Part shown: positions 32,487-41,471 of the stretch, piece by piece
Layout of the letters: the number at the start of each line of letters is the position of its first letter
Position numbering within the stretch: position 1 is the stretch's first letter
Assembly: GCF_001029445.1 (NCBI RefSeq)
Contig: NZ_LDOT01000024.1
Coordinates: 62,001-126,000 of the forward strand
DNA: 64,000 bases
Direction of reading: 5' to 3'
Origin: Photobacterium aquae
Lineage (GTDB): Bacteria; Pseudomonadota; Gammaproteobacteria; Enterobacterales; Vibrionaceae
Translations under genes and position numbers: made by a program
Notes under the pieces: model-generated
The model's input: only the letters and a program-made list of their open reading frames with translations
Databases searched by the model: none
Told to the model about the DNA's origin: nothing

Positions 32487-33878
32487 ATGAACAACGACGC
32501 CCGTGGTACTTTATTAGGCCACCCTAAGGGGTTGTTCTTGCTGTTTGGTACCGAACTGTGGGAACGATTCTCTTACTACGCAATGCGAGCCATTCTTGTC
32601 CTATATCTAACTGACAAGACCATCAACGGCGGTCTGGGTTGGACAACCCAAGACGCTCTGAATCTATACGGCATCTACACCGGCCTTGTTTATATTACCC
32701 CTCTTATCGGTGGCTGGATTGCTGACAACTTCCTAGGACAGCGTCGTTCAATCATTATCGGCGGTATCCTGATGGCCCTTGGCCAATTTACTCTGGCCCT
32801 ACCCCACAGCATGGTTGACCCGCATGCGGTAACAGCCTTCTACGCAGGCCTTGCGCTTCTTATTATCGGTAACGGTCTGTTCAAGCCAAATATCTCTACC
32901 ATGGTCGGCGACCTATACAAAGAAGGTGACAACCGTCGTGACGGCGCATTTACCATCTTCTATATGGGTATTAACCTTGGTTCATTAATGGCGGGGGTTA
33001 TCGCGGGTACAGCTTCAGTAACTTACGGCTGGAAAGCAGGTTTCCTAACAGCGGGTATCGGTATGCTGATGAGCCTTGTCATTCAGCTTATCTTTGCTGA
33101 ACGCCTACTGGGCGATATCGGTAAGGTTCCGGCAGCCAAGCGTGCGGCACAGATGAACAAGTCAGGCAAAAAAGAGCCTCTTACCACTCAAGAGCGCGAC
33201 CGCCTAAAAGTCATCATGATCATGGGTATGTTCGTTGTTATCTTCTGGGCTGGCTTCGAGCAAGCCGGTGGCCTGATGAACATTTTCTCCCAGCAATATA
33301 CTGACCGTATGCTAGGCAGCTTCGAAGTCCCTGCTGCATGGTTCCAGTCACTAAACCCGTTCTTCGTAATCACGCTGGCACCGGTTATCGCTGCTATCTG
33401 GGTGAAGATGGGCCCTAAAGAACCAAGCTCGCCGGTTAAATTCGCGATGGGCCTTTTCTTCCTAGCCGCTGGCTTCCTATGTATGGTTGGCGCGGTTCTG
33501 GAACAAGGCGGCGACCTAACAGTGAAAACCTCTATGCTATGGCTAGTTGGCGCATACTTCTTCCATACACTGGGTGAGCTATGCCTATCGCCAATCGGCC
33601 TGTCACTAGTTACCAAGTTGGCACCGCTTCGTCTGGCCTCTCTGATGATGGGCGCATGGTTTGGTTTCAACGCTATTGCTAACTATGTTGCCGGTATTAT
33701 CGGTGCCCACGTTGGCGAAGCCGGTCCAATGGCTATCTTTAGCGGTATTGCCATTGCAGCAACCGTTTCTGGCCTGCTACTGCTACTATGCTCAAATCAG
33801 CTAATCCGCTGGATGCACGGTGCAGAAGGTAAAGCCGTTGTTGAAGATGATGCTGAAGCACAACCCGTTCAGGCATAA
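32487..33878 (+). CDS. POT family proton-dependent oligopeptide transporter (DtpA/TppB-like)
   Basis: A 463-residue transporter with about 12-14 helices. The POT signature GTELWERFSYYAMRAILVLY (E-x-x-E-R-F-x-Y-Y) is at about residue 22-41, and GNGLFKPNISTMVGDLY and FTIFYMGINLGSLMAG match the PTR2 motifs. It imports di- and tripeptides with protons at the inner membrane. It is slightly shorter than E. coli DtpA (500 residues). Codon choice suggests high expression. Confidence 0.92.
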   Translation: MNNDARGTLLGHPKGLFLLFGTELWERFSYYAMRAILVLYLTDKTINGGLGWTTQDALNLYGIYTGLVYITPLIGGWIADNFLGQRRSIIIGGILMALGQFTLALPHSMVDPHAVTAFYAGLALLIIGNGLFKPNISTMVGDLYKEGDNRRDGAFTIFYMGINLGSLMAGVIAGTASVTYGWKAGFLTAGIGMLMSLVIQLIFAERLLGDIGKVPAAKRAAQMNKSGKKEPLTTQERDRLKVIMIMGMFVVIFWAGFEQAGGLMNIFSQQYTDRMLGSFEVPAAWFQSLNPFFVITLAPVIAAIWVKMGPKEPSSPVKFAMGLFFLAAGFLCMVGAVLEQGGDLTVKTSMLWLVGAYFFHTLGELCLSPIGLSLVTKLAPLRLASLMMGAWFGFNAIANYVAGIIGAHVGEAGPMAIFSGIAIAATVSGLLLLLCSNQLIRWMHGAEGKAVVEDDAEAQPVQA

Positions 33879-33898
33879 TCATTTAATAAAGCACAACT

Positions 33899-33928
33899 AA
33901 AAAGGAGAGCTAAGGCTCTCCTTTTTTT
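33899..33928 (+). terminator. Terminator after the POT transporter
   Basis: An AAAAGGAGAGC / GCTCTCCTTTT stem with a 3-base loop and a long T-run on the plus strand, 20 bases past the stop. Confidence 0.9.
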
Positions 33929-33951
33929 GTTTTATACCCAATGCAACACTT

Positions 33952-35013
33952 TTATTCACGCATACCAAGTCGTTTGAAGATCAGGCTAAAACTCCCAGCT
34001 CCGGCCTCGCACAATGATAACCGCCCGCCAGATGGTGCCAAATGCAACCGCATCACGTCATTGTGTTTCGCCCCTTTTCCTAACCAGGCAAGTGGCGGCA
34101 CAAATTGCCCCCCATCACTGGTTTGAAATTTACCGGCCAACCCCGTCGATACAAGACTCAAGGAACGGTCGGTGGCATCAAATATCCCGAACAAGGCTCT
34201 TACCGGTGAAGCATAGCCCGATTGGGCTACCCCCTTCTCAATCAATTGAATGAGTGCTGGCAGGTTATTCTCCTGCGCCATACGGGTTCTTAGGTAATCA
34301 TTGAAAAATGCGCGGATCAATAAAGTCGTTGCTGTGCCTTTATCACCGCCTGACGCCGCATCAACCAAATAAAAAGCCAAGCGGCCATCTATCATCCAGC
34401 TGTAATCAAGCAACACCGGAAGAGTGCCTGCATCTTGAAGCACACAATAGTTAACCTGCCAATCTCCCTGCCGAGATTCCGTGTCTGGCATCAATCCAAG
34501 CAACAGATCCCTCGACGCCTGTGGATTGGCCTTAAGTTCATCGATATGCCACTCCAATTCTTCGTCTATCACCGTTTCATCATCAACGTTGACCCACTGG
34601 CTAGAAAAATCCCGGGATCCCTCTGTGGCACTATCTTGGCTGCCCATCACCGACAGCAAGGCCGATTTCAGCACCATGATGTTATCAAGCGGCTTGATCA
34701 AGAAGTCCTTCACACCATGCCGCAATGCCGAAGCAACATCAGCCATATTCCCCGTACCTGAAATCACAATGATCGGCACCATCGGATACTGCAAGGATGC
34801 CTCTTCGACAAACTCCATCCCCGTCAGTACCGGCATTTCAAGATCACACAGCAACACGTCAGGAATGGCATCACGCATCGCCTTTAACCCTTCCAACCCG
34901 TTTTCGGCTGTACGTACCAAACAGCCCTGCCGGACGAGAAAGCCCGCCAGCATTGTGGTAAATACCGGGTCATCTTCTACAACTAATACATCTTTACCTT
35001 CAAGCAACGTCAT
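33952..35013 (-). CDS. rssB: RssB-like response regulator (RpoS turnover adaptor)
   Basis: A 353-residue protein: receiver domain at about 5-120, with DVLVVEDDP, the phospho-acceptor Asp in VLLCDLEMPVLTGMEF and the Lys in FLIKPLDN, then a linker and a C-terminal PP2C-like domain without clear metal ligands. The stretches VISGTGNMADVASALRHGV and LAFYLVDAASGG align with E. coli RssB, which delivers RpoS to ClpXP. E. coli rssB is also close to galU. The start at 35013 is supported by GAGGG; the frame extends further up with unlikely residues. Other PP2C-output regulators remain possible. Confidence 0.8.
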   Translation of the reverse strand: MTLLEGKDVLVVEDDPVFTTMLAGFLVRQGCLVRTAENGLEGLKAMRDAIPDVLLCDLEMPVLTGMEFVEEASLQYPMVPIIVISGTGNMADVASALRHGVKDFLIKPLDNIMVLKSALLSVMGSQDSATEGSRDFSSQWVNVDDETVIDEELEWHIDELKANPQASRDLLLGLMPDTESRQGDWQVNYCVLQDAGTLPVLLDYSWMIDGRLAFYLVDAASGGDKGTATTLLIRAFFNDYLRTRMAQENNLPALIQLIEKGVAQSGYASPVRALFGIFDATDRSLSLVSTGLAGKFQTSDGGQFVPPLAWLGKGAKHNDVMRLHLAPSGGRLSLCEAGAGSFSLIFKRLGMRE

Positions 35014-35399
35014 CCCTCGCGCTGTTCTGCAATTCTGACTTTCCGCCTCGAATAACACCGATATCACCCCCTTGTTAGTCCAAAGTACAACGTACACAAT
35101 GAACCAAAAGGTCAATCCGCTCTCGCATAAACAAGGATCTTAAGGTAGCTTGGATATTCATAGCCTGTAAAAAGCATAGGCAGCATTTACTCAACCGTCA
35201 GTGATCCAGCAAAAGAATGTTAAGATTAGAGTAATTTTGCAATGCATATCAAAATTTAACAATTTCAAATAGTAAGAAGCAATTATTTCCAAACAATGGC
35301 AAGAGATTTGATTTACGACAAAAGTTGCCATGTTATCGACATCTTCTTACATATTTTGTTATACAATTCACCATTATAAGTTTTCAGTGATGTAGAGTT
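35014..35399. other. 386-bp intergenic region between divergent rssB and aphB
   Basis: The aphB-proximal half is AT-rich. A TATACAAT stretch near 35361-35368 could be a -10 for aphB. No hairpin, repeat or open frame stands out. Confidence 0.4.
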
Positions 35400-36275
35400 A
35401 TGAAGCTTGACGATTTAAATCTTTTCAGAATGGTGGTAGAAAATGGGAGCTACACTGCAGCTTCCCGTAAAACGCAGGTGCCTGTTGCAACCCTGACCCG
35501 CCGAATTCAGGCTCTTGAAGAATGCCTGAACATCCGGTTGCTTAACCGCCATGCCCGCAAGCTCTCGCTCACAGAAGCCGGTCAGAAATTCTATGACGAC
35601 TGTAGCCCACTGCTGCAGCGACTGGTTGATACGGCCGAACACATCAGCGAAGAGTGCAAAGGGGCGGCAGGTAAACTAAAAATCGCAGCACCATCGAACT
35701 TGACCAAGGTCATGCTCCAACCATTGCTTAATGCATTCATGAAAGAGCACCCGGCAATCAATATCGAAATTTCGATGAGCAATGATCCTGAACTGCTCGA
35801 TCCAACGGACTGGGATATCATTTTCCGCGTCGGCCCCCAACGCGATTCCACCCTTATTGCCAGAAAGGTCAATGCGGTCAAAGATATCTTGGTTGTCAGC
35901 CCTGATTACCTGAAGCATAACCCTGAGCCAAAACATGCACAGGATCTCCACCAGCATCCGCTACTCAAAGGCAAACCACTCCTGCGCTGGCGTCTAACCG
36001 AAAGCAACGGTGAAGTCATTACCGTCAGCGATCGCGGTCGCTTCGAGGCCAACGAACTGAATGTTGTGCGCAAAGCCTGTATGGCAGGACTGGGAATCAC
36101 CTTAATGCCAGATGTGATGCTCGAAAAATACATCGCCTCCGGCGAGTTGATCCAGATCCTGAAAAACTGGTCATCAAACCCACGCGATGTATACCTGATG
36201 TACAACCACCGCGATTACCAGCCAGAAAAACTGCGCTTGTTTATCGAGTTCGCCAGCACCTACTTCAAACTGTAA
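35400..36275 (+). CDS. aphB: LysR family transcriptional regulator, AphB type
   Basis: A 291-residue LysR regulator. The winged helix-turn-helix is at residues 3-62 (LNLFRMVVENGSYTAASRKT, PVATLTRRIQALE) and the effector domain from about 90. It matches Vibrio cholerae AphB as I recall it over its whole length (MKLDDLNLF, LLNRHARKLSLTEAG, DWDIIFRVGPQRDS, GLGITLMPDVML, EKLRLF). AphB activates virulence and acid-tolerance genes at low pH and low oxygen through a cysteine switch; Cys227 here, in RKACMAGLGIT, lies where that cysteine is expected. The neighbour on the left is rssB, as in V. cholerae. Confidence 0.85.
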   Translation: MKLDDLNLFRMVVENGSYTAASRKTQVPVATLTRRIQALEECLNIRLLNRHARKLSLTEAGQKFYDDCSPLLQRLVDTAEHISEECKGAAGKLKIAAPSNLTKVMLQPLLNAFMKEHPAINIEISMSNDPELLDPTDWDIIFRVGPQRDSTLIARKVNAVKDILVVSPDYLKHNPEPKHAQDLHQHPLLKGKPLLRWRLTESNGEVITVSDRGRFEANELNVVRKACMAGLGITLMPDVMLEKYIASGELIQILKNWSSNPRDVYLMYNHRDYQPEKLRLFIEFASTYFKL

Positions 36276-36495
36276 TAGGACCATTCCCTTCTTACCTGTG
36301 TGCAACAGGAACGCAAACCTGTTGCACGTCATTCCTTGCCATCCCCATCAAGCCCGACTAAACGTTAATAATGTCACTTTTACCAATACACAGGTTTACC
36401 TTGGTCTAAGATCGACAGCCAAACGACAGAAGAACACTAAAAGCAGGGCTGCACGCGTGTTCTTTACATGTGGGAATACACTGTGGGGAAACATT

Positions 36496-37095
36496 ATGAT
36501 TCTGGGACACCTTTTCGGGCTATATGCCCACCCTAAGAAAGAATGGACAGCCATCGACAAAGAACACGAAGGTATTCAGAGTAGCCTCAGCCATATTTTG
36601 CTGATTGCACTGCTACCACCAATCTTTGCCTTTATCTCCAGCGTGTTTATCGGCTGGCGAATTGGGGTTGGTTCCCCCATATTCCTGACCCAGAACAGTG
36701 CATTCGCCATGTCAGTCGCCATGTATTTTGCACTGGTCGGCGGCGTATTCGCACTCGCTTACCTAATCTACTGGATGAGCCGCACCTTCGGTTCGACACC
36801 TACATATACCCAAGCCCTTGAGCTCGCGGCCTACACCGCAACGCCGCTCTTCATGGTCAGCATCGCAGCAATTTACCCTCAAATCTGGTTTCTGATGATT
36901 ATTGGGCTGATCGGCATTGCCTATTCGGTCTACCTGCTCTACACCGGTGTTCCCATTTTGATGCACATTCCCGAGGAACGCGGTTTCATCTACGCCAGTT
37001 CCATCGTCACCTGTGGCTTGGTCTTGCTCGTTAGCATTATCACAGGCTCCGTACTTCTCTGGAATTGGGGAATTGGCCCAGTGTTTAGCCACTGA
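36496..37095 (+). CDS. YIP1 family inner-membrane protein (YohC-like)
   Basis: A 199-residue membrane protein with five predicted helices. It begins MILGHLFGLYAHPKKEWTAI, which resembles E. coli YohC (LWGLFAHP.RE), and contains the Yip1 pattern QALELAAYTATPLFMV. Function is unknown. The start at 36496 is set by GGGGAA upstream and family similarity; an open frame extends 66 codons upstream but reads like non-coding sequence. Confidence 0.82.
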   Translation: MILGHLFGLYAHPKKEWTAIDKEHEGIQSSLSHILLIALLPPIFAFISSVFIGWRIGVGSPIFLTQNSAFAMSVAMYFALVGGVFALAYLIYWMSRTFGSTPTYTQALELAAYTATPLFMVSIAAIYPQIWFLMIIGLIGIAYSVYLLYTGVPILMHIPEERGFIYASSIVTCGLVLLVSIITGSVLLWNWGIGPVFSH

Positions 37096-37120
37096 TCGGC
37101 AAAAGCACCGACCTGCAAAC

Positions 37121-37150
37121 AAAAATCCCCAGCTTCGGCCGGGGATTTTT
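37121..37150. terminator. Bidirectional terminator between the YIP1 gene and purF
   Basis: An AAAAATCCCC / GGGGATTTTT stem with an inner GC-TTCG-GC tetraloop hairpin and T-runs both ways, between convergent genes. Confidence 0.92.
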
Positions 37151-37175
37151 CATAGACAGAGCGCATTATTAACGA

Positions 37176-38693
37176 TTACACACCTTCGTTGTGCAGCTCC
37201 AAAGTGGCAAGATCCTGCTGGATCTCACGCTGGGTCTTAGCATCTTCGCTACGCAGCGAATCAAGAAAATCCAAATAGCTCTGGTCAATGTCACCGGTCA
37301 CATACGTACCGCTAAAGACTGATGCCTCGAAATTCTGGATCTCCGGATTGCCCTCGGCAACCGCACTCAACAAGTCGTCAATATCTTGGAAAATCAAGCC
37401 GTCGGCTCCAATCAGCTTACAGACCTCATCGACTTCACGACCGTGGGCAATCAGCTCGTTGGCCGACGGCATGTCAATGCCGTAGACATTCGGGAAACGC
37501 ACCTCCGGAGCCGCCGACGCCAAGTACACCTTACGCGCACCTGCCTCGCGAGCCATCTCGATGATCTGCTCTGATGTTGTACCGCGCACAATCGAGTCAT
37601 CCACCAACAGTACGCTCTTGTCTTTGAACTCAGAACGGATAGCATTGAGCTTGCGACGTACTGACTTACGGCGTAACTGCTGACCTGGCATGATGAAGGT
37701 ACGACCCACATAACGGTTTTTCACAAACCCCTGACGGTAGGGTTTATCCAACGTACGGGCGATCTCCAACGCACTGTCACAAGAAGTCTCAGGGATCGGT
37801 ATCACAACATCAATATCGATATCCCCCCACTCACGCTGGATTTTCTCGCCCAACTTCTCACCCATCCGCACTCGGGCACCATAGACGGACACCTTGTCAA
37901 TAAACGAATCAGGACGGGCAAAATAAACAAACTCGAACACACACGGGTTCAAAGAAGGATTGTCGGCACACTGCTCGGTGTACAACTGGCCATCGAAAGT
38001 AATGTAGACCGCTTCGCCCGGCGCGACATCACGCATGAAATCAAAGCCCACTGCATCAAGCGCAACAGATTCTGATGCCACCATGTACTCAATCTGGCCC
38101 TTGACCTCGCGCTTGCCCAAACAGAGCGGACGAATACCATGCGGGTCACGAAAAGCAATCATACCGTGGCCTATCACCATAGCCACGACAGCGTAGGCAC
38201 CAGAAACAATACGGTGTACCTCACGCACAGCCGCGAAAATCTCATTGGGGCAAATCGGGTAAGACTTGGCACCATCCAACTGGTTAGCCAATACATTGAG
38301 CAGGATTTCTGAATCGGAGGTGGTATTTACATGGCGGCGGGCAGACTCGAACAAGGTATCCCTGATTTCGGTAGCGTTGGTCAAATTACCGTTGTGTGCC
38401 AATGATATACCATAAGGAGAGTTCACATAAAATGGCTGTGCTTCCGATGCACTAGAGCTTCCTGCTGTCGGGTAGCGTACATGGCCAATGCCCACATTAC
38501 CCTGCAGACGCTGCATATGCCGGGCTTCGAATACATCGCGAACCAAGCCGTTCGCCTTGCGCAGACGGAAACGATTGCTTTCCAAGGTAACAATACCAGC
38601 CGCATCTTGGCCACGGTGCTGAAGCACCGTCAGTGCATCATAGATAGACTGGTTAACCGGGGTCGAGCCCACGATTCCGACAATACCACACAT
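37176..38693 (-). CDS. purF: Amidophosphoribosyltransferase PurF
   Basis: A 505-residue enzyme for the first step of purine synthesis. Cys2 of MCGIVGIVG becomes the N-terminal nucleophile of the glutaminase domain; LQHRGQDAAGI and VRYPTAGSSS follow, and the phosphoribosyl-transfer domain has the PRPP loop SVLLVDDSIVRGTTS (about residue 363). It follows cvpA and shares its PurR-type operator. Confidence 0.97.
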   Translation of the reverse strand: MCGIVGIVGSTPVNQSIYDALTVLQHRGQDAAGIVTLESNRFRLRKANGLVRDVFEARHMQRLQGNVGIGHVRYPTAGSSSASEAQPFYVNSPYGISLAHNGNLTNATEIRDTLFESARRHVNTTSDSEILLNVLANQLDGAKSYPICPNEIFAAVREVHRIVSGAYAVVAMVIGHGMIAFRDPHGIRPLCLGKREVKGQIEYMVASESVALDAVGFDFMRDVAPGEAVYITFDGQLYTEQCADNPSLNPCVFEFVYFARPDSFIDKVSVYGARVRMGEKLGEKIQREWGDIDIDVVIPIPETSCDSALEIARTLDKPYRQGFVKNRYVGRTFIMPGQQLRRKSVRRKLNAIRSEFKDKSVLLVDDSIVRGTTSEQIIEMAREAGARKVYLASAAPEVRFPNVYGIDMPSANELIAHGREVDEVCKLIGADGLIFQDIDDLLSAVAEGNPEIQNFEASVFSGTYVTGDIDQSYLDFLDSLRSEDAKTQREIQQDLATLELHNEGV

Positions 38694-38730
38694 GTCCTAA
38701 ATCCTCGTCACGCTTTCTATAGTTAAATTT

Positions 38731-38762
38731 CAGCGGGAACCCAGTATCCCGAGAACCCGCTG
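38731..38762 (-). other. Inverted repeat between cvpA and purF with two competing stems
   Basis: CAGCGGG / CCCGCTG arms 18 bases apart form one hairpin; an inner CGGGA / TCCCG pairing uses part of the same bases and excludes it. No T-run follows, so it may affect purF translation or mRNA processing rather than terminate. Confidence 0.4.
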
Positions 38763-38822
38763 TAAATTGTTGTTTCCTTGGCGCCGACACCCCTGCCCGC
38801 GCCTCTACTATCGTGCCCAACG

Positions 38823-39317
38823 CTACTTAACGGTAGGCAAAAAGCTTGATGTGTCCTTAATGTACGAGAAGAACCACTCAATCACGACCCCGAACTGTGG
38901 GATAAGCTGCGACTGCTGCCACCAATCGGCTTTCGAAAAGCCGGTAAAGGCATCGATAAAGAACAGGACAGCTGCCACGATCAAGACACCACGTACACCA
39001 CCAAACACAATCCCCAACACCCTATCGGTGCCAGACAGACCCGTTTTCTGGACCAGTTGGCCAATCACATAGTTGACCACCGCTCCCACCACCAAGGTGG
39101 AGATAAACAGAACGGCGATTGCACTCCCGTTCCGGATCATTTCATCCTGAATGTTCGAGAAGTAGACCGCCAGCTTCTGATAGAAGTTACTAGCGATAAA
39201 AAACGCGGCAAACCAAATCACCAGCGACAATGCTTCTTTGACAAACCCCCGTATCAAACTGACAAGGGCCGAGAAGCCAATTACGCCTATAATTACGTAA
39301 TCAATCCAGATCATCAT
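38823..39317 (-). CDS. cvpA: CvpA family inner-membrane protein
   Basis: A 164-residue protein with four hydrophobic helices, beginning WIDYVIIGVIGFSALVSLIR and containing TDRVLGIVFGGVRGVLIV, the CvpA signature. CvpA supports envelope stress tolerance and, in E. coli, colicin V production; its exact role is unclear. Two adjacent ATGs (39317 and 39314) are possible starts, neither with a strong ribosome-binding site. It is first in cvpA-purF. Confidence 0.92.
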   Translation of the reverse strand: MMIWIDYVIIGVIGFSALVSLIRGFVKEALSLVIWFAAFFIASNFYQKLAVYFSNIQDEMIRNGSAIAVLFISTLVVGAVVNYVIGQLVQKTGLSGTDRVLGIVFGGVRGVLIVAAVLFFIDAFTGFSKADWWQQSQLIPQFGVVIEWFFSYIKDTSSFLPTVK

Positions 39318-39364
39318 TTTTTATTTTCGTCTTGTTGGTGCGTATTCTAACAGAAAAAATGCGA

Positions 39365-39380
39365 ACGCAAACGTTTACCT
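39365..39380 (-). promoter_or_regulatory. PurR operator of cvpA-purF
   Basis: ACGCAAACGTTTACCT (plus strand) fits the PurR consensus ACGCAAACGTTTTCNT at nearly all positions and sits where E. coli has its cvpA-purF PurR box. It overlaps the last codons of dedD and lies 48 bases before cvpA. Confidence 0.82.
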
Positions 39381-39978
39381 AAGGGTTTAATGGATTAAAT
39401 CTAACCAATTGCCCTTTCAGGCCGGTCAGTTTCTCCAGTTCTTTTACTTGCTTGGCCAGCTTGTCTTTCGATACATCCGGGCCGACAACGACCCGAGCCA
39501 AATCTCCCGGCTGCGGGACTTTCGGCAAGACATGGGCCTGAAAGCCCTCCTTGCGCAGCTTAGCAACCAGCTGGTAGGCGTTCTCGAAATTACGGAAAAC
39601 CCCAAGCTGCACCATCCAACCGCTGTCAATATTACCGATTTTCGGGGCTGACTCTGGCTGAGGGTCGGTTTTCACCATTTCCTGCGCGAGCGGCTGTGGC
39701 TCGTCGGTGTTGGCGTCTTCCGGCGGCAGAATATACGGGTTGTCCACCTCGCTGACGACCACTGTCACGGGATCGGGCGGCAACTCCACCTCGGCGAATT
39801 CAGGCTCGGGAATAGAGGCATACTCGGTTTCCTCGGCAACCTGCGGCTTTAGCGGAATGCTGGCAAATTGCTCTTGGTAATGCTGCTTTTTGCCATCAAA
39901 CAGATCCGGCAGGAAAATCACCCCGATCGCAACCAGGATGATAGTACCGACCAAACGACTTTGAAATTTACTTGCCAC
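39379..39978 (-). CDS. dedD: DedD family cell-division protein with SPOR domain
   Basis: A 199-residue bitopic protein: an N-terminal helix (LVGTIILVAIGVIFLPDLFDG), a Pro/Glu-rich periplasmic linker and a C-terminal SPOR domain at about 120-198 (DSGWMVQLGVFRNFENAYQL, RVVVGPDVSKDKL) that binds denuded septal peptidoglycan. DedD assists constriction. It starts 2 bases after the folC stop, so the genes are coupled. Confidence 0.92.
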   Translation of the reverse strand: MASKFQSRLVGTIILVAIGVIFLPDLFDGKKQHYQEQFASIPLKPQVAEETEYASIPEPEFAEVELPPDPVTVVVSEVDNPYILPPEDANTDEPQPLAQEMVKTDPQPESAPKIGNIDSGWMVQLGVFRNFENAYQLVAKLRKEGFQAHVLPKVPQPGDLARVVVGPDVSKDKLAKQVKELEKLTGLKGQLVRFNPLNP

Positions 39979-39980
39979 TC

Positions 39981-41255
39981 TTACTCCTGTGCTTGTGCTG
40001 TAATGTGATCAGAGACTTGGCCAACAGTGTAAAATGAACCGAACACAATCACCATGTCTTCAGTGGTTGCCTCTGTCAGAGCTTTGTCATAAGCCTCCAC
40101 AGGGGTGTGATAAGCCACCGTTCCGGCTGGAAGGTATGCCTGAATCTCAGCCGCCGTTGCGGCACGCGGGCCGGTCAGTGACGCGGGATACCAGTGGTCG
40201 ACAATACCGGCCATCTCGGCCACCGTCGAGGCAATATCCTTGTCATGAAGCATCGCCACCACCGCATGAATGCGCTGCTTGCCCGCCTGCTGCTTAATGG
40301 TAGCCAATTGCCCGGCAAAATACGCTGCCGAGTGAGGGTTATGGGCAACATCCAAAATCACCAGCGGCGACTCCGATATACGCTGCATCCGACCGGCAAG
40401 TTGCACGCCGGCAAGCCCTGCCACAATGTCCTCATCGCTGATATCCAACTCGGCTGATGCCAAAGCCATCAGGGCCGTAGCGGCATTCGGCAGCGGCAAC
40501 GACGGTACCGGCAAGTCCTCCAAACTGAAACAGCCACTGTGCCAAGACCACGTCTCGCCGTCACGCTCGTAGCGGAACTGGTACCCAACCTGATACAACT
40601 TGGCACCAATATCATCGGCATGGGCAGCCACTGTCGCCGGCGGATTAGGCTGGCCACAAATTGCAGGTTTGTCCGCACGGAAAATGCCAGCCTTCTCATA
40701 GCCGATCACATTGATGTCATCGCCTAGCCAGTCAACGTGGTCAATCGCCAGGCTGGTGATCACCGATACATCATGATCGACAATGTTGGTGGCATCCAAA
40801 CGGCCACCCAGCCCCACTTCGAGAATAGCAACGTCAACCTGATTGGTTTTGAACAGCTGCAACGCTGCAAGCGTGCCGAATTCAAACAGGCTCAGGCTCG
40901 TATCGCCACGCTGCTGCTCGACAAAGGCGAACGCCTCGCTGTGGGCGGCATCGGAAAGCTCACTACCGTTGATCCGAACCCGCTCGTTATAGCGGATCAG
41001 GTGCGGCGAGCTGTACACACCCACCTTGTAGCCAGCCTGAAGCAGAATGGCTTCCAAAATCGCACAAGTTGAGCCTTTGCCATTGGTGCCAGCTACGGTG
41101 ATCACCCGCGCGGCGGGTTTGGTCAGTGCCGCACGCTGGGCAACGGCCTGAACACGGTCAAGCCCAAGGTCGATGGCGCTGGTGTGGAGTTGTTCTAGAT
41201 AGGTTAGCCAAGTGGCCAAAGAGGCGTTTGCCTGGGGAGCTGTCAATCCGGACAT
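39981..41255 (-). CDS. folC: Bifunctional dihydrofolate/folylpolyglutamate synthase FolC
   Basis: A 424-residue Mur-ligase-family enzyme that adds glutamate to dihydropteroate and folates. The P-loop VITVAGTNGKGSTCAILEAI is at about 54-72, followed by FEFGTLAALQLF, EVGLGGRLDATN and LDVAHNPHSAAYF. It lies 216 bases after accD, separated by a terminator, and is coupled to dedD. Confidence 0.96.
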   Translation of the reverse strand: MSGLTAPQANASLATWLTYLEQLHTSAIDLGLDRVQAVAQRAALTKPAARVITVAGTNGKGSTCAILEAILLQAGYKVGVYSSPHLIRYNERVRINGSELSDAAHSEAFAFVEQQRGDTSLSLFEFGTLAALQLFKTNQVDVAILEVGLGGRLDATNIVDHDVSVITSLAIDHVDWLGDDINVIGYEKAGIFRADKPAICGQPNPPATVAAHADDIGAKLYQVGYQFRYERDGETWSWHSGCFSLEDLPVPSLPLPNAATALMALASAELDISDEDIVAGLAGVQLAGRMQRISESPLVILDVAHNPHSAAYFAGQLATIKQQAGKQRIHAVVAMLHDKDIASTVAEMAGIVDHWYPASLTGPRAATAAEIQAYLPAGTVAYHTPVEAYDKALTEATTEDMVIVFGSFYTVGQVSDHITAQAQE

Positions 41256-41415
41256 TCTTCATTCGTTATCTGGGTGAATATAGCCACTAATTTATCACTG
41301 AAACCCCGAATCCCAAACCGCCACGGCAATTCAATCGTTTAAATAAGAGCTCAGCAGCACGAATTATACAAAAATGCCTAACTAACAGGCACTCCTGCTG
41401 TCCATATTGCAGACA

Positions 41416-41445
41416 TAACAAAAACGGGACCCGAAGGTCCCGTTT
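41416..41445 (-). terminator. Terminator after accD
   Basis: A 10-bp perfect stem (AAACGGGACC / GGTCCCGTTT, loop CGAA) with TTTTGTTATG on the minus strand, 26 bases past accD. The short T-run may allow some readthrough into folC. Confidence 0.82.
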
Positions 41446-41471
41446 GCAGAATCAATACACGGCAAGGCGGA

